Source: Sarocladium kiliense
Lineage: Eukaryota; Ascomycota; Sordariomycetes; Hypocreales; Sarocladiaceae
NCBI GenBank assembly: GCA_030734395.1
Contig: JAUZTG010000034.1
Location: 2,042,388 to 2,106,387, forward strand
Length of the DNA stretch: 64,000 nucleotides
Reading direction: 5' to 3'
Shown one piece after another: positions 35,674-45,048 of the stretch. Made by a program: the position numbers and the translations under genes. Within the stretch, counting starts at the first letter, position 1. Each line of letters opens with the position of its first letter. A model generated the notes under the pieces. It did no database searches. It worked only from the letters and a program-made list of their open reading frames with translations, and was not told the DNA's origin.

Positions 35674-37622
35674 ATGCTGCCGCCTCCTTCACCTTGTCCC
35701 TCCAGCGTTCCCTCCAGCCTCATGCTCGTCGCAAATTCTGACGGATTGGAGTCGTTTAACTCGAGCCCGAATGCTGCTCTACCCCTGCCATCCGGCACCA
35801 GGACCGACTGTCTGGATAGCCAGTCCCTTGCAAAAGCATTAGGAGAGTCAGAGGACCGCCTGCCGTTTGGTAGTTTTGCCAATGACCCAATCAACCAGTC
35901 CGAAACTGATTGTGAAAATCCTTCGTCGGGGGCAAATTCTTGCCTAACTGACGTCCCTGGGAAGAAGAACAACCTCTCGGATGGGTTTATACTGTGGAAC
36001 ATCCTCAACCACCCAAACGATTCGCTGGATGCGAAGCGATGGTTGAGCAGACTCGACGAAGCCAAAGCCAGTATTGCCAAACGACTCTGCAAGCACGAGA
36101 CGCTGGTAAATGTACTCCGCAAAGTTCTGAACATCCCAGGACAGCGTCAAGGCCTCAAACTAGGTATCTGGCTCAGGATCCTTAAGGCAAGAGATGACGA
36201 GGTGTGGCTCCCAGCATGCGTTAAACCTCCTCCAAACCGTTACTAACTCACGTCTTAGGAAGTTGTGCACTACCTAATGCACATATACTCTACGTTCGTT
36301 CGTATCATGGGATCCGAGGATGCCCTGATATTTGTGGACAATAGAGCAGTGAAGGAGTTCGAACTCCGCGCCCCTGGCCTATCGCACTGCGACGATGCTC
36401 ATGTCTCGCTGGCTGTGCAAAACAACACAGTACTGAAGGGCTTGACAGACGAGTCTGCGAGAGTACAAGTAGTTCGTCAACTTGGAAGTATAGACTACTT
36501 GATTCCATCACTTTGCACTCTCCAGTGGGATTACTATTATTTGAAACAATGGTCCAGCGTTATGAGAGCGTTGATTTTAGGCCAGCACAGTTCTCCGATC
36601 ACGACCAGGACGTTGGCCAGCAATGCGTTTACATCACTAGGGGAGTCACTTTTCTCCGATTTCGATTCAGAGTTCCTCACAAGCTATAACACCTTGTCTC
36701 TTCATATCATGCAGAACATCGTTGAACTCTCAGAAGAGAATCCCCTTCTGGAGGACGGCGAACGGAAACCAGAGGCTCGCCAGTACGACGAAGGAGCCTG
36801 GTGTCAGCTTGCTCTCCGAGCCCGAGAGTTATGATTTGGTTCAGATGAGATTTCGCGGCTCTGCTCCGTCAATCCGGATCGAGAGGCAGCTGCCAAGTTC
36901 TTGTTGACTGTTCGTCCGCCACGGCATTTCGAATATAGGCTAAACTTCAACGATCTCGTAGATCGTGTCGTCCAGGTGTTTGAAGAAGCACAACTTGTAC
37001 AGAAGGAGGCCAGCAATCCAATGTTCACAACCAAACTGTTGGGAGAGCCTGTCGCAAGACGGTGTGGTCGCCAGTACTCCGAGGCTTACGCCCGCGACCG
37101 CCCTTTCCTGACTCCACAATGGCTCACATGCAAAATAGAAAAGAATTTCGACGTCACCTCTTTATTCGTCCGGCGCTGTGTCTTCAACGCCTTTTGGGGC
37201 TTCGAATGGCCGGAGCATCGACAATGGGAGAAGTCCATGCCAGATGAACGCGATGCACATTCAACCCAAGGCAATTCGAGCCGGTCGAGGCAGCCAGAAC
37301 TCCCTCACGAAACAGAAAAGGCGAATAAAGCTCTGTGTAGCCCGGTCGGCCGAAAGGGAGAAGGTCCAAAGTGCCAGCGACTTTCGCGCACAAGAAACGC
37401 AAGGGCTGCTGGAGTAAGGTCAGCGGACTGGAGGCCACCGCTTTCATTACCAGTCCCTCTAAGTCTGTGGCGAAGACGCAAGAGGCGCGCTCCTGCGAGA
37501 TAATAGTGATAAGGACGGGTAAGGCGGCGGCTGAAATATGCCATATAGTAGAGAGTAGCTTCCTAGACGGTGTGTTTGACGATAGATATGAACTAGTAGC
37601 CAAGCTTAGCTGGGGGTTCTAA
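35674..37622 (+). pseudogene. DUF3723 family pseudogene (nonsense and frameshift)
   Basis: A second, diverged DUF3723 copy. The part to 36186 and the exon from 36259 join across a 72-nt phase-0 intron, giving LKARDDE-EVVHYLMHIYSTFVRI. Matches to the intact copy include LSDGFILWNIL, HIMQNIVELSEENPLLEDGE, VARRCGRQYSEAYARDR and VTSLFVRRCVFNAFWG. A TGA interrupts the frame at 36832-36834, where the intact copy reads straight through (KGFVSDEISR versus L-stop-FGSDEISR). Near 37371 the family-like sequence moves to another frame (CEIIVIRTGKAAAEICHIVE resembles MTILIRKGGEWREVGLHRR). The N-terminal exon with the GKHRVAALRG motif is missing or unrecognisable. Similarity to the intact gene is moderate only, so this is not a recent duplicate. 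Confidence 0.8.
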
Positions 37623-37839
37623 TTCAACGGTCTCGCTGGCCGAGGCGATCTGCAGCATCTCTTATCCCTGCAGTCCTCGTATTTGCTTTTCTTTGCATAC
37701 CAATGCCTCTTCAACAACGGTTCTGATGCAAAAGACCCGATGTCACTATCAAATGATGCAAGTGCATTATCCCTGAGCCTGAAAGGTAGTCAGGGGCTGA
37801 ATTGAACATGCGCCGTCAATTACAAAGCCGGAGCACCAA

Positions 37840-38030
37840 GGCTGTGGCGCTTTGGGAACAGCATTCAGATTCCGATGCAGCTATCTTGGGAAAGACTTGA
37901 GACAAATTTCTGCCAGGTCATTGCCCGTTTGTCTAACGCAAAAGGAGGCCAATTGTGTTCATTCTATCTTGGGCGTGGGCAATCCTGGCCAGGGAGGAGG
38001 ACCAATGCGGCCACTACTATTATCTAGCAC
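37840..38030 (+). pseudogene. Truncated 3' relic of a second DUF3435 gene
   Basis: The DNA at 37861-37931 (CAGATTCCGATGCAGCTATC onward, to GGTCATTGCCCGTTT) matches the zinc-finger exon of the DUF3435 gene at about 34796-34869. After a deletion of roughly 370 bp it joins the gene's 3' tail (37956-38024, matching 35268-35335). No recombinase core remains nearby. Its order behind the broken DUF3723 gene suggests that both are remains of an older element of the same kind. Confidence 0.75.
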
Positions 38031-38042
38031 AGACATTGGCGA

Positions 38043-38049
38043 ATAAAAG
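38043..38049 (+). promoter_or_regulatory. TATA-like element of the 217-residue gene
   Basis: ATAAAAG, about 50 bp upstream of the start codon at 38098, directly after the recombinase relic. Confidence 0.35.
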
Positions 38050-38097
38050 GGCGGATAGGATGGTGAATGATACTACCGAGCAAACAACAACATCAAA

Positions 38098-38797
38098 ATG
38101 CCCTCCTGGTTTCCAGCTGTTCTAATGTCGACTCCGAAGAAGCAGAGCAATGTGGAGCGGGGCCAATGGCGTACCAAATGTCGGGAAACGTTAGCACAGC
38201 ATATCAAGGCGCGAGTTGGTATCAGTTTGGATCCAGCACACGTAAGGTTGAAGACATCCCGCGAAGATGCATACTCCTGGCACGCGCTCCCTGAAAAGCA
38301 GCACCTCTTCGAGAAAAGTCTCAGCGATCACTCTACAGGTGCCTACAAAGAGCTCTGCGAAGGCGCCGGCATCACCTTTGAAGCGATCCCAAGAGACACA
38401 ACAGAGGCTTCGCATGGCCAGCAAACATTTGTAAGTCTGTCCAGAAGCTGAAAGAATACCTCCTCTGACCGTATAGAGCTCGGCACCGCCTGACCCCTTG
38501 AGCTTTAGCTCCCGGATCAATGAACTCCAAGTGCAAAATGCATACATGTCGCAACAAATCGGACTATTCAAGATCCAGTTGGAGGCTGAGGTTAAGCTAC
38601 GACTCAACCTCGAGGATAAGTTGAAGATGTCCTACAAGCGAAATGAAGAACTGCAAGACAGATTGGAATCTGCAGCCCGTGGAGAGGCCTATTTTCGGAA
38701 CATGGTCGAACAGTACTCCCAGGGGGTTTCCCGGCTGGTGCCAATTCTGAACAGGCTTCAGGAGAACCCGGGAGTGAGAGAAGACGGATTCGTATAA
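38098..38797 (+). CDS. Orphan protein with C-terminal coiled coil
   Basis: Two exons, 38098-38430 and 38477-38797, with a 46-nt phase-0 intron, give 217 residues. A second Met at 38125 may be the start. The N-terminal half is basic and globular-looking (QWRTKCRETLAQHIKARVG, LDPAHVRLKTSREDAYSWH). From about residue 125 a long amphipathic helix runs for about 70 residues (INELQVQNAYMSQQIGLFK, LRLNLEDKLKMSYKRNEEL), strongly predicted as a coiled coil. I do not recognise the family. It is the first gene of a run of small genes (38098-41023) after the recombinase remnants. Confidence 0.65.
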
Positions 38798-38921
38798 ATA
38801 GAAGAAACAAGAGCAGTACCTGTACGCATACTTAAAGACGTTTGTTGTCCTTCCTTGCTTTCGATGTCAACATCTTCTTGCACTTCGCCATTCGCTTGGA
38901 GCAGAGCCTTGAAATCTCAAT

Positions 38922-39680
38922 ATGAAACGCCTCGTATCAATCTTCTTGCTGACTGTGAGCGCTGTCCTTCTCATTGTTGGGCTTGTTAGCGATCACATGC
39001 GCACAAAGGGTATCGTCACTGTCAAATTCGACCTACCTAGACTTCATGATCCCCGCTGGACGTCTGATCACGTCAAAGTCCCCAACCCAGATCTGTCCGA
39101 TCTAACTCGTCCTGCTGATGCTGTGCGAAGTATTGCAGCTGATGTTGCCACTCGAGTATCAGAAGGACTGAGCCAAGCAACTGACTCCTTGAGCGCCGGA
39201 ATAGATGGTATCAATAAGCCGCTTACCGTCGGAACCGACCAAATTTGCTACGGATCTGAAGCTTGCCGAGCCTTTCCATCTCATGTTTCGGGCTGGCTAC
39301 CAAGTTCGCTAGACACCATTTTAGATCTACCGTCTGGGAAGGAGATTTTCTCTGCAGTGCCCAAGTTCCGGCTTCGAACATGTCTCATTACGGCTCTTAC
39401 GGGAGTCGTCGGGTTCGCTCTGATACTGGCAGGCCTCCTGCTCGCTGAGACGGGCACTCTGGGCATCTTATCATGGCTTACCGGATACAAGCTTGTGGTG
39501 CTGGGGGTCAGCATTGTTGTGGTGATCGTTCCCCTCTGTTTCGCGTCGGCGGCGTCCTTCTCTGTTCCAATCCTGCTGCGGAAGATTGATGTACTGGAGG
39601 TCGAAAATGGCCCATTTTTGGGATGCCTTGGTGCCGTGCTGGGTTTGGTCGCAGCTGCTATCTGCTGCTCTCTCCTGTAG
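38922..39680 (+). CDS. Orphan four-helix membrane protein
   Basis: 252 residues, one exon. A hydrophobic N-terminus (LVSIFLLTVSAVLLIVGLVS, signal anchor) is followed by an extracytoplasmic-type domain of about 110 residues with two cysteines (ICYGSEACRAF). Three further membrane helices come next: CLITALTGVVGFALILAGLL, KLVVLGVSIVVVIVPLCFAS and LGCLGAVLGLVAAAICCSLL, the last at the very C-terminus. The layout resembles small fungal four-span or SUR7/claudin-like membrane proteins, but no diagnostic motif is present, so I do not assign a family. Confidence 0.7.
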   Translation: MKRLVSIFLLTVSAVLLIVGLVSDHMRTKGIVTVKFDLPRLHDPRWTSDHVKVPNPDLSDLTRPADAVRSIAADVATRVSEGLSQATDSLSAGIDGINKPLTVGTDQICYGSEACRAFPSHVSGWLPSSLDTILDLPSGKEIFSAVPKFRLRTCLITALTGVVGFALILAGLLLAETGTLGILSWLTGYKLVVLGVSIVVVIVPLCFASAASFSVPILLRKIDVLEVENGPFLGCLGAVLGLVAAAICCSLL

Positions 39681-39768
39681 CAATCCTAGGCGCCTTGGGG
39701 GTCTTCGCGCCGCTCCCAACTGTACGTAGACAAGGCAGAATTTAGTTAGAGGACGCATTTGGACATTC

Positions 39769-39776
39769 TATATATA
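39769..39776 (+). promoter_or_regulatory. TATA box of the 104-residue coiled-coil gene
   Basis: TATATATA, 110-117 bp upstream of the start codon at 39886. Confidence 0.45.
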
Positions 39777-39885
39777 GATACGACGGTTGGGAATTCTTCA
39801 ATTGTGCGCGTACAAAGCTGGTGATGGGTCGTCGTACATTGCATGGTGAATGCCCTCTCCGCACCCAAGCGACACCATCATAACC

Positions 39886-40200
39886 ATGGACGACTTGATT
39901 GACGAGCTTCTTGTACGCCTGGAAGACATGGAGCATGCCGAAAATGTTGCAAAATTACATAGACTGGAAGAAGAGTCATCGAGATTAGAACGAGACCTAC
40001 ACTTGGCGTATGAACAGCGCGTCGCCGCCAATGCTCTTCTAAAGGAGACCACCAAGCTCCTCCAGATCACCTTTGGCATAGCCAGAGCCTACGACAAGAA
40101 GAAAGCATACTCGGAAAGAAGTTGGAGGATTTATTGGGGAATTGAGCAGCAACGCGTAAACGCAGTCTTTGAGATGGAGTGTATTGATGCGGGTGTTTAG
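39886..40200 (+). CDS. Small coiled-coil protein, family unknown
   Basis: 104 residues in one exon. Residues 1-60 form one amphipathic, acidic helix (LIDELLVRLEDMEHAENVAK, LHRLEEESSRLERDL). A second helix with aromatic residues follows (ITFGIARAYDKKKAYSERSW). No signal peptide or membrane segment. The start in ACCATGGAC is a good fungal context. Its 3' end lies 19 bp from the convergent 267-residue gene; both are coiled-coil proteins, so a physical partnership is possible but only inferred. Confidence 0.6.
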   Translation: MDDLIDELLVRLEDMEHAENVAKLHRLEEESSRLERDLHLAYEQRVAANALLKETTKLLQITFGIARAYDKKKAYSERSWRIYWGIEQQRVNAVFEMECIDAGV

Positions 40201-40219
40201 CAAGCGACTTCCTAGGAAG

Positions 40220-41023
40220 TCATCCTCCAGGGGTAGCAGCGGAGGCCGGAGACCCTCCGTCCGCGCCTGAAGTAGACTTCTGAACAATGCCCACAAGATC
40301 CAACACTACCCGGTTCTGGTCCCTGTTATACTTCTCTATTTCTCGCGACCAAGTGGTTTGTTCTCGGGAGTGAAACTCCAGCTCAGTTATCCTTGCAGTT
40401 TGCTTTCGGCAGTGGGTATCAAGGTCTTTGCACCAGACTGTTTGCTCTTGGCAGTGCTTGTCAACACTCTGGGACCAGGTGGTCAAGTCTTCGAGTTCCT
40501 GACTGTTCTTCTGCAAAGAGGGCTCAAGGAAGTCTAGTCGAAGAGAATGAAATCCGACGGTGTCGTTAAGCTGCTGAAGAAGACTCTCCAAAAAGTTGAT
40601 TCTTGCTGCCAAAATTTGAATGTGAACATCGGGCAGCTCGGGCAGCTGAAGCGACGGTTGCGTCTCCATATTGACAGGCGCAGGAGCTGAAGGGTAATGG
40701 CCTGGGTCTCCTGCTGAGAGCGTCAAGTCTCCTTGTTCCTCAGCTAGGGCTGATGAGTTTCCACCCGTGCTGCAGTTCTGCGGGGACAAAGTGCCGATTG
40801 GTTGAAGTTCCTCTAGCATTGTTCCAGTTCCCATCGTTGGTGTAAGCCCGAGAGATTCATAGTCAGAATTATCGAACCTGAGTGTGAAATCCATCTCAGC
40901 AAGCTCAGCGTCGGTGAGACTGGGTAGAGCCTCTTCGGGTTGACTTGAGCTTGACATTATGGGGTTGGGTTTGGTGTCGAGGAGTCTTGAGAGCTTGCTT
41001 ACCCCTTCATTCCTTAGGGACAA
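40220..41023 (-). CDS. Coiled-coil protein with four tandem 14-residue repeats
   Basis: 267 residues in one exon; an internal Met at 40957 (residue 23, SSSSQPEEALPSL follows) may be the true start. The N-terminal half is acidic and Pro/Ser-rich, with transactivation-like DFTLRFDNSDYESL. A leucine-rich coil follows (IQILAARINFLESLLQQLND). Residues 181-236 consist of four head-to-tail 14-mers: TTWSQSVDKHCQEQ, TVWCKDLDTHCRKQ, TARITELEFHSREQ, TTWSREIEKYNRDQ. The period is two heptads, so the block should extend the coiled coil. Family not recognised. Convergent with the 104-residue coiled-coil gene. Confidence 0.62.
   Translation of the reverse strand: MSLRNEGVSKLSRLLDTKPNPIMSSSSQPEEALPSLTDAELAEMDFTLRFDNSDYESLGLTPTMGTGTMLEELQPIGTLSPQNCSTGGNSSALAEEQGDLTLSAGDPGHYPSAPAPVNMETQPSLQLPELPDVHIQILAARINFLESLLQQLNDTVGFHSLRLDFLEPSLQKNSQELEDLTTWSQSVDKHCQEQTVWCKDLDTHCRKQTARITELEFHSREQTTWSREIEKYNRDQNRVVLDLVGIVQKSTSGADGGSPASAATPGG
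40316..40483 (-). repeat. Four 42-bp coding repeats inside the coiled-coil gene
   Basis: The DNA encoding the four 14-residue units. Units are diverged at DNA level but periodic, as seen in the repeated TGTTCTCGGGAGTG / TGCTTTCGGCAGTG / TGCTCTTGGCAGTG segments of the + strand. Confidence 0.7.
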
Positions 41024-41680
41024 TGGCCGCTCTTAAGACAGTTGAGGCGCAGGCAACACATTCCCAGTAACGATAATAATATTCACTCCATCAAGCTAGT
41101 GTTTCAAGTTAGACGCGCAGCAGACCATGTAGGTCGAGTGTCGTCAAGTTGCCTCTTGAATAAGCGTAACGGGATTGCCGCTCGCGCTTAAGTCATGGGG
41201 CTGAAAGCAGGTACGACCGGGGTTTGTGCTCGGATAACGACGAACCGCCTTGCTCATGATCCCTCGATGCACCAAAACGGCGTTCAGTTGCACAATAACG
41301 TTCCGGAGGACATTTCCTTCCGTTCTTTTTAAAGAAACAAAGGAAGGTATCACCCAAAAATGCGTATCATCATTCAAGACAGGATTGTGGCTTGGATGTT
41401 GTTGGTTGACCCAACAGTTCGTGCCATCGAAAATGGACCGGCCGCCCCCGACCAAGGGAAGCACGAGCCTGAATTAGCTTCCCGCACAGTGCTGAAGGTC
41501 CATACTTAGCAATGCTAAAAGTGGTCACTGACTAGGCTGTGATGGTCAATACTGTCATGTCTAATTGTATGCACGAGACCTTCCTTATAAAGAGTCTTTC
41601 TCGAGAGGAATCGTCCATGTCTCATTTCATCACTGGAGTCCTCTTGTAGACTTCAACTGATAGGCCACTAGCATTGAACC
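41024..41680. other. Divergent intergenic region
   Basis: About 650 bp between the 267-residue gene (-) and the MADS-like gene (+). Overlapping frames of about 75-106 codons on both strands (41144-41477) lack features. The TATA box of the MADS-like gene is at 41586-41591. Confidence 0.45.
41586..41591 (+). promoter_or_regulatory. TATA box of the MADS-like gene
   Basis: TATAAA, 95 bp upstream of the start codon at 41681. Confidence 0.5.
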
Positions 41681-42087
41681 ATGGACACCTCTCTCAAAGT
41701 CCGGCGCAAACGCCGGGGCCGCAGTTTGTACAAGAAGATATTCGAATACGAGGAGTTGTTCAATGTGCGCATCGCCATCATTGCCCAAGAAAAGAGCAAC
41801 GGGGACTACGAGATCTTTCAGCCTGTACCGACTGAGAACTGGCCGCCCGCGATGAAAGACATTGTAAGAGATCTCAAATCCCGTTCTCTAGAGCTTACTG
41901 ACCATGACAGAACCCCAAGATCGTACATACCGGCCGGCCCCCCAAGCTTCAGCATCACGCCAAGCTAGGGAAGATAGAGAAGCTGCTTCGACAGCGGACG
42001 GTGCCAAAGCCCCCCAGGTTTCAGAACCCCAGGACAGAGGATCTCGGTACGGAGAGATTGGGAGAGATCGGGGACCTACGTATCTAG
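41681..42087 (+). CDS. Mini MADS-box-like protein
   Basis: Two exons, 41681-41863 and 41911-42087, with a 47-nt phase-0 intron, give 119 residues. Residues 8-46 (RRKRRGRSLYKKIFEYEELF, VRIAIIAQ, GDYEIFQP) follow the MADS/SRF pattern: a basic RRKRR-G stretch, an amphipathic helix with KK, then a beta-hairpin with the hydrophobic strand before a Gly turn and a Phe. The normal MADS start (IxxxRxRxVTF) is shortened. The tail is basic (KLQHHAKLGKIEKLLRQR) without a known domain. MADS proteins are DNA-binding dimers; this one lacks any activation region and may act as a dimer partner or small regulator (inference). Splicing joins both coding halves without a stop, which supports the model. Confidence 0.62.
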
Positions 42088-43604
42088 ACTGATTTTTATA
42101 CTACATATCATTGTTCTCGCGTATCATGGTAATGGTCGCGCTCCATTGTGGCTGAGGTTGTGAGAACTCAGAATCGTGCAATCCCTCATCAGCAGCAGCC
42201 AGCGTAGGCTGCACCATGGAAGATTCCACCCCGATCTGTCGGGTAGGTCCGCTATTGTCAGATACCAAGGACTGACCCACCTACATCTTGCTCTTGCTGT
42301 AATTTTTTTTTTCTACTCGGTTTTGGCCGCTATCTTATCAGCAGCTATGCCGGTTGGCGGGAGCTGCAGACAGCCGACGCGTCGAGGGTGAACCCGACGA
42401 CCCACTTCGCCCTACTGTTGGATCAGGACCAGCTGCCCCAGACTCCCTGCCGCTCTGTCTAATCTGTGTGCCTCCTGTTGAAGGAGATATGCTTGCTCTG
42501 TGTACATGAACTCTCCTCGTGTTCTCCTCCTAGACTCCTCCTTCGTGGCTTTGTGTTGGGCTCAGTCGGTGCTTCGTGCAAAGCATCCTTTGTGGTTCCT
42601 TATACCTACAGTCTCCCCCCAGCCTTGGCTTCGCTTGTTTCTCTGTCCCTTTCCCCCTGGACATGCATTTTCTATGAATGTGTCGGTGTGTTGTTGGTAC
42701 CTGCAGCTGGGTTCCTATGTGGCTGTGCCTTTGCTTTGTCGTTGACCAGCATCTCCACTCGCGGCATTGCCCAGGATCATCTCCACGCAGCACAATGCTC
42801 CACTCGGTTCACGTCGTCGAAGTACAAGGCGTCAGAGAGTCCGCGCGAAGCTCGCAGACATTGCCGTATGTTGAAGGTGAGCAAGTCCTTCGGGGCGACA
42901 AGGGGACCAATCTTGTCTATTCCATATACTGTGTGGCACCGATCGTAGCATGCCTAGTGTCTGGTGCCTGCTTCGTGTGGAAGGTGACGTTGTTCTGTCG
43001 AACGACGCGTCGTTGTCGTACGTTGCAAACTTTGTCGGGGACGACAGGTGCCAGGTCACCTGTCTGTGCTGTAGTGTTGATGTGTCGATGTATCGATATG
43101 AGTTGTTTGAGCTCAGTCGCTGTACGACGTAGAGCTGGCCTGGGTCGAGTGCGGCGGGCGGTGGTGATACCGTGCGTAGACGTGTCATGTTTCGCGGCGT
43201 GGTCTTGATAGTTGGGCTGGTCGGGACCTGCTCTGAAGGCACAACTGACCTCCACGGGTCAGTGCAATGCCAGGGGGAGCGTTGAGATCCGTGGAGGCCA
43301 TTGTGCCCACAAGCAGGCGTAATCGGCACTGTCGTGTCCTTCGATTTCGAAAATTTCGTTCGCGCTGTTTGTGATGTTTTCTCTAATGTTCTTGTATGGG
43401 CCATCGTAGAGACAATCTGTTCGGTAGTGGAGCTAGTCACGTGATCCGATCAGTGAGGGGCCCAACAAATTGATCATTGCGACGGCGTGGGACTGAAGCA
43501 AGGCTCAGTCATGCCTCAATCGCAAAGGGTGCAACCCAAAGCTCCGAAGCTGTCTAGCTATTTTGGCTATTGTGTGTCTCCAATTCCCCGTTGGCCCCCT
43601 GGTA
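42088..43604. other. Gene-poor region containing a dispersed repeat copy
   Basis: No gene I can support. Overlapping frames of 160-200 codons on both strands (42466-43440) are of low complexity or belong to a repeat whose other copy is at 52.2 kb. A T10-12 tract lies at 42303-42313. Confidence 0.45.
43110..43447 (-). repeat. Dispersed repeat, copy 1 (begins ATCACGTGA)
   Basis: Read on the minus strand from about 43446, this begins ATCACGTGACTAG. It aligns over about 330 bp with the plus strand from 52181. Shared blocks include GAAAACxxxAC, ACGAAAxTTTxGAAAxCGAAGG, CAGAGCAGGxxCCGACCAGC and ATCAAGAxCACGCCxCGAAA, with mismatches and small gaps throughout (roughly two thirds identity by eye). The frames in the two copies are not jointly conserved, so it looks like a non-coding or decayed element. 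Confidence 0.7.
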
Positions 43605-44119
43605 ATGGCGATCGAAGAATCCCCCGATGTGGTTCGAAAGGAGCAGCTCGATGTCGACCGAAAGCTGATAGATATAGTGGCGTCGAAACTTGAGCGGGCA
43701 GTATGGAGCAAAAGCCACCTGCGTGGTGTTTTCACATTGCATAATATGGAGCCAGACTTAGTTATCGCACGGAAGGCATTGTGGAACGCCTTGGTTTCTG
43801 GGCAAGAGGTACTGTGACGACACAACAGCAGTCATGAATCAACCAACTGACTGGCTGACTTCTGCATCAGATACCTCATGAGCATGACTCCGGAAACATA
43901 CTTCGAGTCGAAGGTCCCTGTACCTTGACGATTTCAACACATAAGCACGTCGTTTTGGTTGCCGTCACCGGGTCGCCCCCTTATTTTGGAGGTGTGAGTC
44001 TGGAAGTCGGCACCATTGCGCACATCCAGAGTGGCAGAATGGTCGTCGACCCCGGAAGCGTGGTGTGCTTCGAGTTCTACTCCGCCTCTCCAGCTGGCCC
44101 CATGGAACCGGACGTATAA
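43605..44119 (+). CDS. Orphan 150-residue protein, beta-rich C-terminus
   Basis: Two exons, 43605-43808 and 43871-44119, with a 62-nt phase-0 intron, give 150 residues. The N-terminal half is helical and charged (KEQLDVDRKLIDIVASKLER). The C-terminal half has alternating hydrophobic and Gly/Thr positions (CTLTISTHKHVVLVAVTG, VSLEVGTIAHIQSGRMVVDP), like a small beta-barrel or cupin fold. Not recognised. Its last 43 bases overlap the 3' end of the opposite-strand gene. Confidence 0.58.
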
Positions 44120-45048
44120 TCAACGGTGTTGAGATGAAGGTCTATCGTGTTCCCAAAAAAATGCGACACCACAAAGTCATCCAGCTCGTCCGCTGGTCCA
44201 TGGTAGTCATTGGAGTTGAATTCGAAGACGTTCTCGCTGTTTTCAGCTGGCACAGGCTGAAGATAAGACGAACCGGCACTCTGGACGTTCACGCTACTCC
44301 CCATGTTTGAACGCGTTGGAGCATTCTGGCCCAAGGTTCTTGTTCTGAGGTCTGTGGTTCCTTCCGGTCGAGTAGTGGTCAGTTGGCGCCGCTGACGGGG
44401 ACCAGCTAGCTGTAGTCGTTTGGTCGGCGCTCTCAGCTTTTTACTGCGACGAACCCTTTCAGTGAGATAGGCCAGGTCGCGATGGGGCTCAATATCGTCA
44501 ATGGATCTGAGCAAACAGTCGAACGCGTCATTGGGAAGCTGCCGAAGAAGCGGAACAACACTCTTGTCATCTGCTACCGTGGCGGCCAAAGCGGCAAGGG
44601 ACTGGATTCCTCCATGATCGTAGAACCTGGCCTCCAAAGATGGCCTGGCAATTTCACCCGACTGACATGCTGCTACAACTGCTCCGAGGCGATACGGAGT
44701 GTTGTTTCGCTCAGCCGTAAGGGCACGCCGAAATTTCTCAAGAAGTTGTATGCGAATAAGGTCCGAGTCGTCAAGTGGAACAAGCGACAGCGCTTGGAGA
44801 AGGGCCTCGCGGACGAGGGCGGTACTTTGCTTTGCAGCTTCCTGGATCCCAACACTTGATGCACCATCAGTGGAAATAAGGACAAAGCTTCTGCGAAACA
44901 GTCGAATGTGTCTCCATTGCGTGATCGAGTATGGTGTGATGATGAAGATGAAAATTCACAGGAAAGTACTATTTTGCTGCTTGGGTAGTTGGACGATGCC
45001 ACCTTTTGGATTGACGAAAACGCGACTTGGCAAGTTCAGAATTCCCAT
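44077..45048 (-). CDS. Orphan 300-residue protein
   Basis: Two exons, 45048-44960 and 44890-44077, give 300 residues. The 69-nt intron (GTGAAT...CGCAG) removes an in-frame TGA; without splicing the gene would look broken. The N-terminus (NLPSRVFVNPKGGIVQLPKQ) is followed by helical repeats (EAAKQSTALVREALLQALSL, DLIRIQLLEKFRRALT) and a polar, Thr/Asn-rich C-terminal third. The helical middle with IQSLAALAATVADDKSVVPL may be a small alpha-solenoid. Family not recognised. Convergent overlap with the 150-residue gene. Confidence 0.58.

Noticed and set aside
36832..36834. Recoding (selenocysteine-type) reading of the in-frame TGA in DUF3723
   Set aside because: Fungi of this group lack selenoprotein decoding, and the same gene has a second frame defect, so pseudogene is simpler.
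38922..39680. Assignment of the four-helix protein to SUR7/PalI or claudin families
   Set aside because: The topology is similar, but the diagnostic Cys/Gly-Leu-Trp motif is not visible.
42466..43440. ORFs of 160-202 codons as genes
   Set aside because: They overlap on both strands and cover the dispersed repeat; the second copy does not conserve the frames.
44960..45048. Reading the 300-residue gene as broken by a TGA near 44957
   Set aside because: A consensus 69-nt intron spans the TGA and keeps phase, so the gene is more likely intact.
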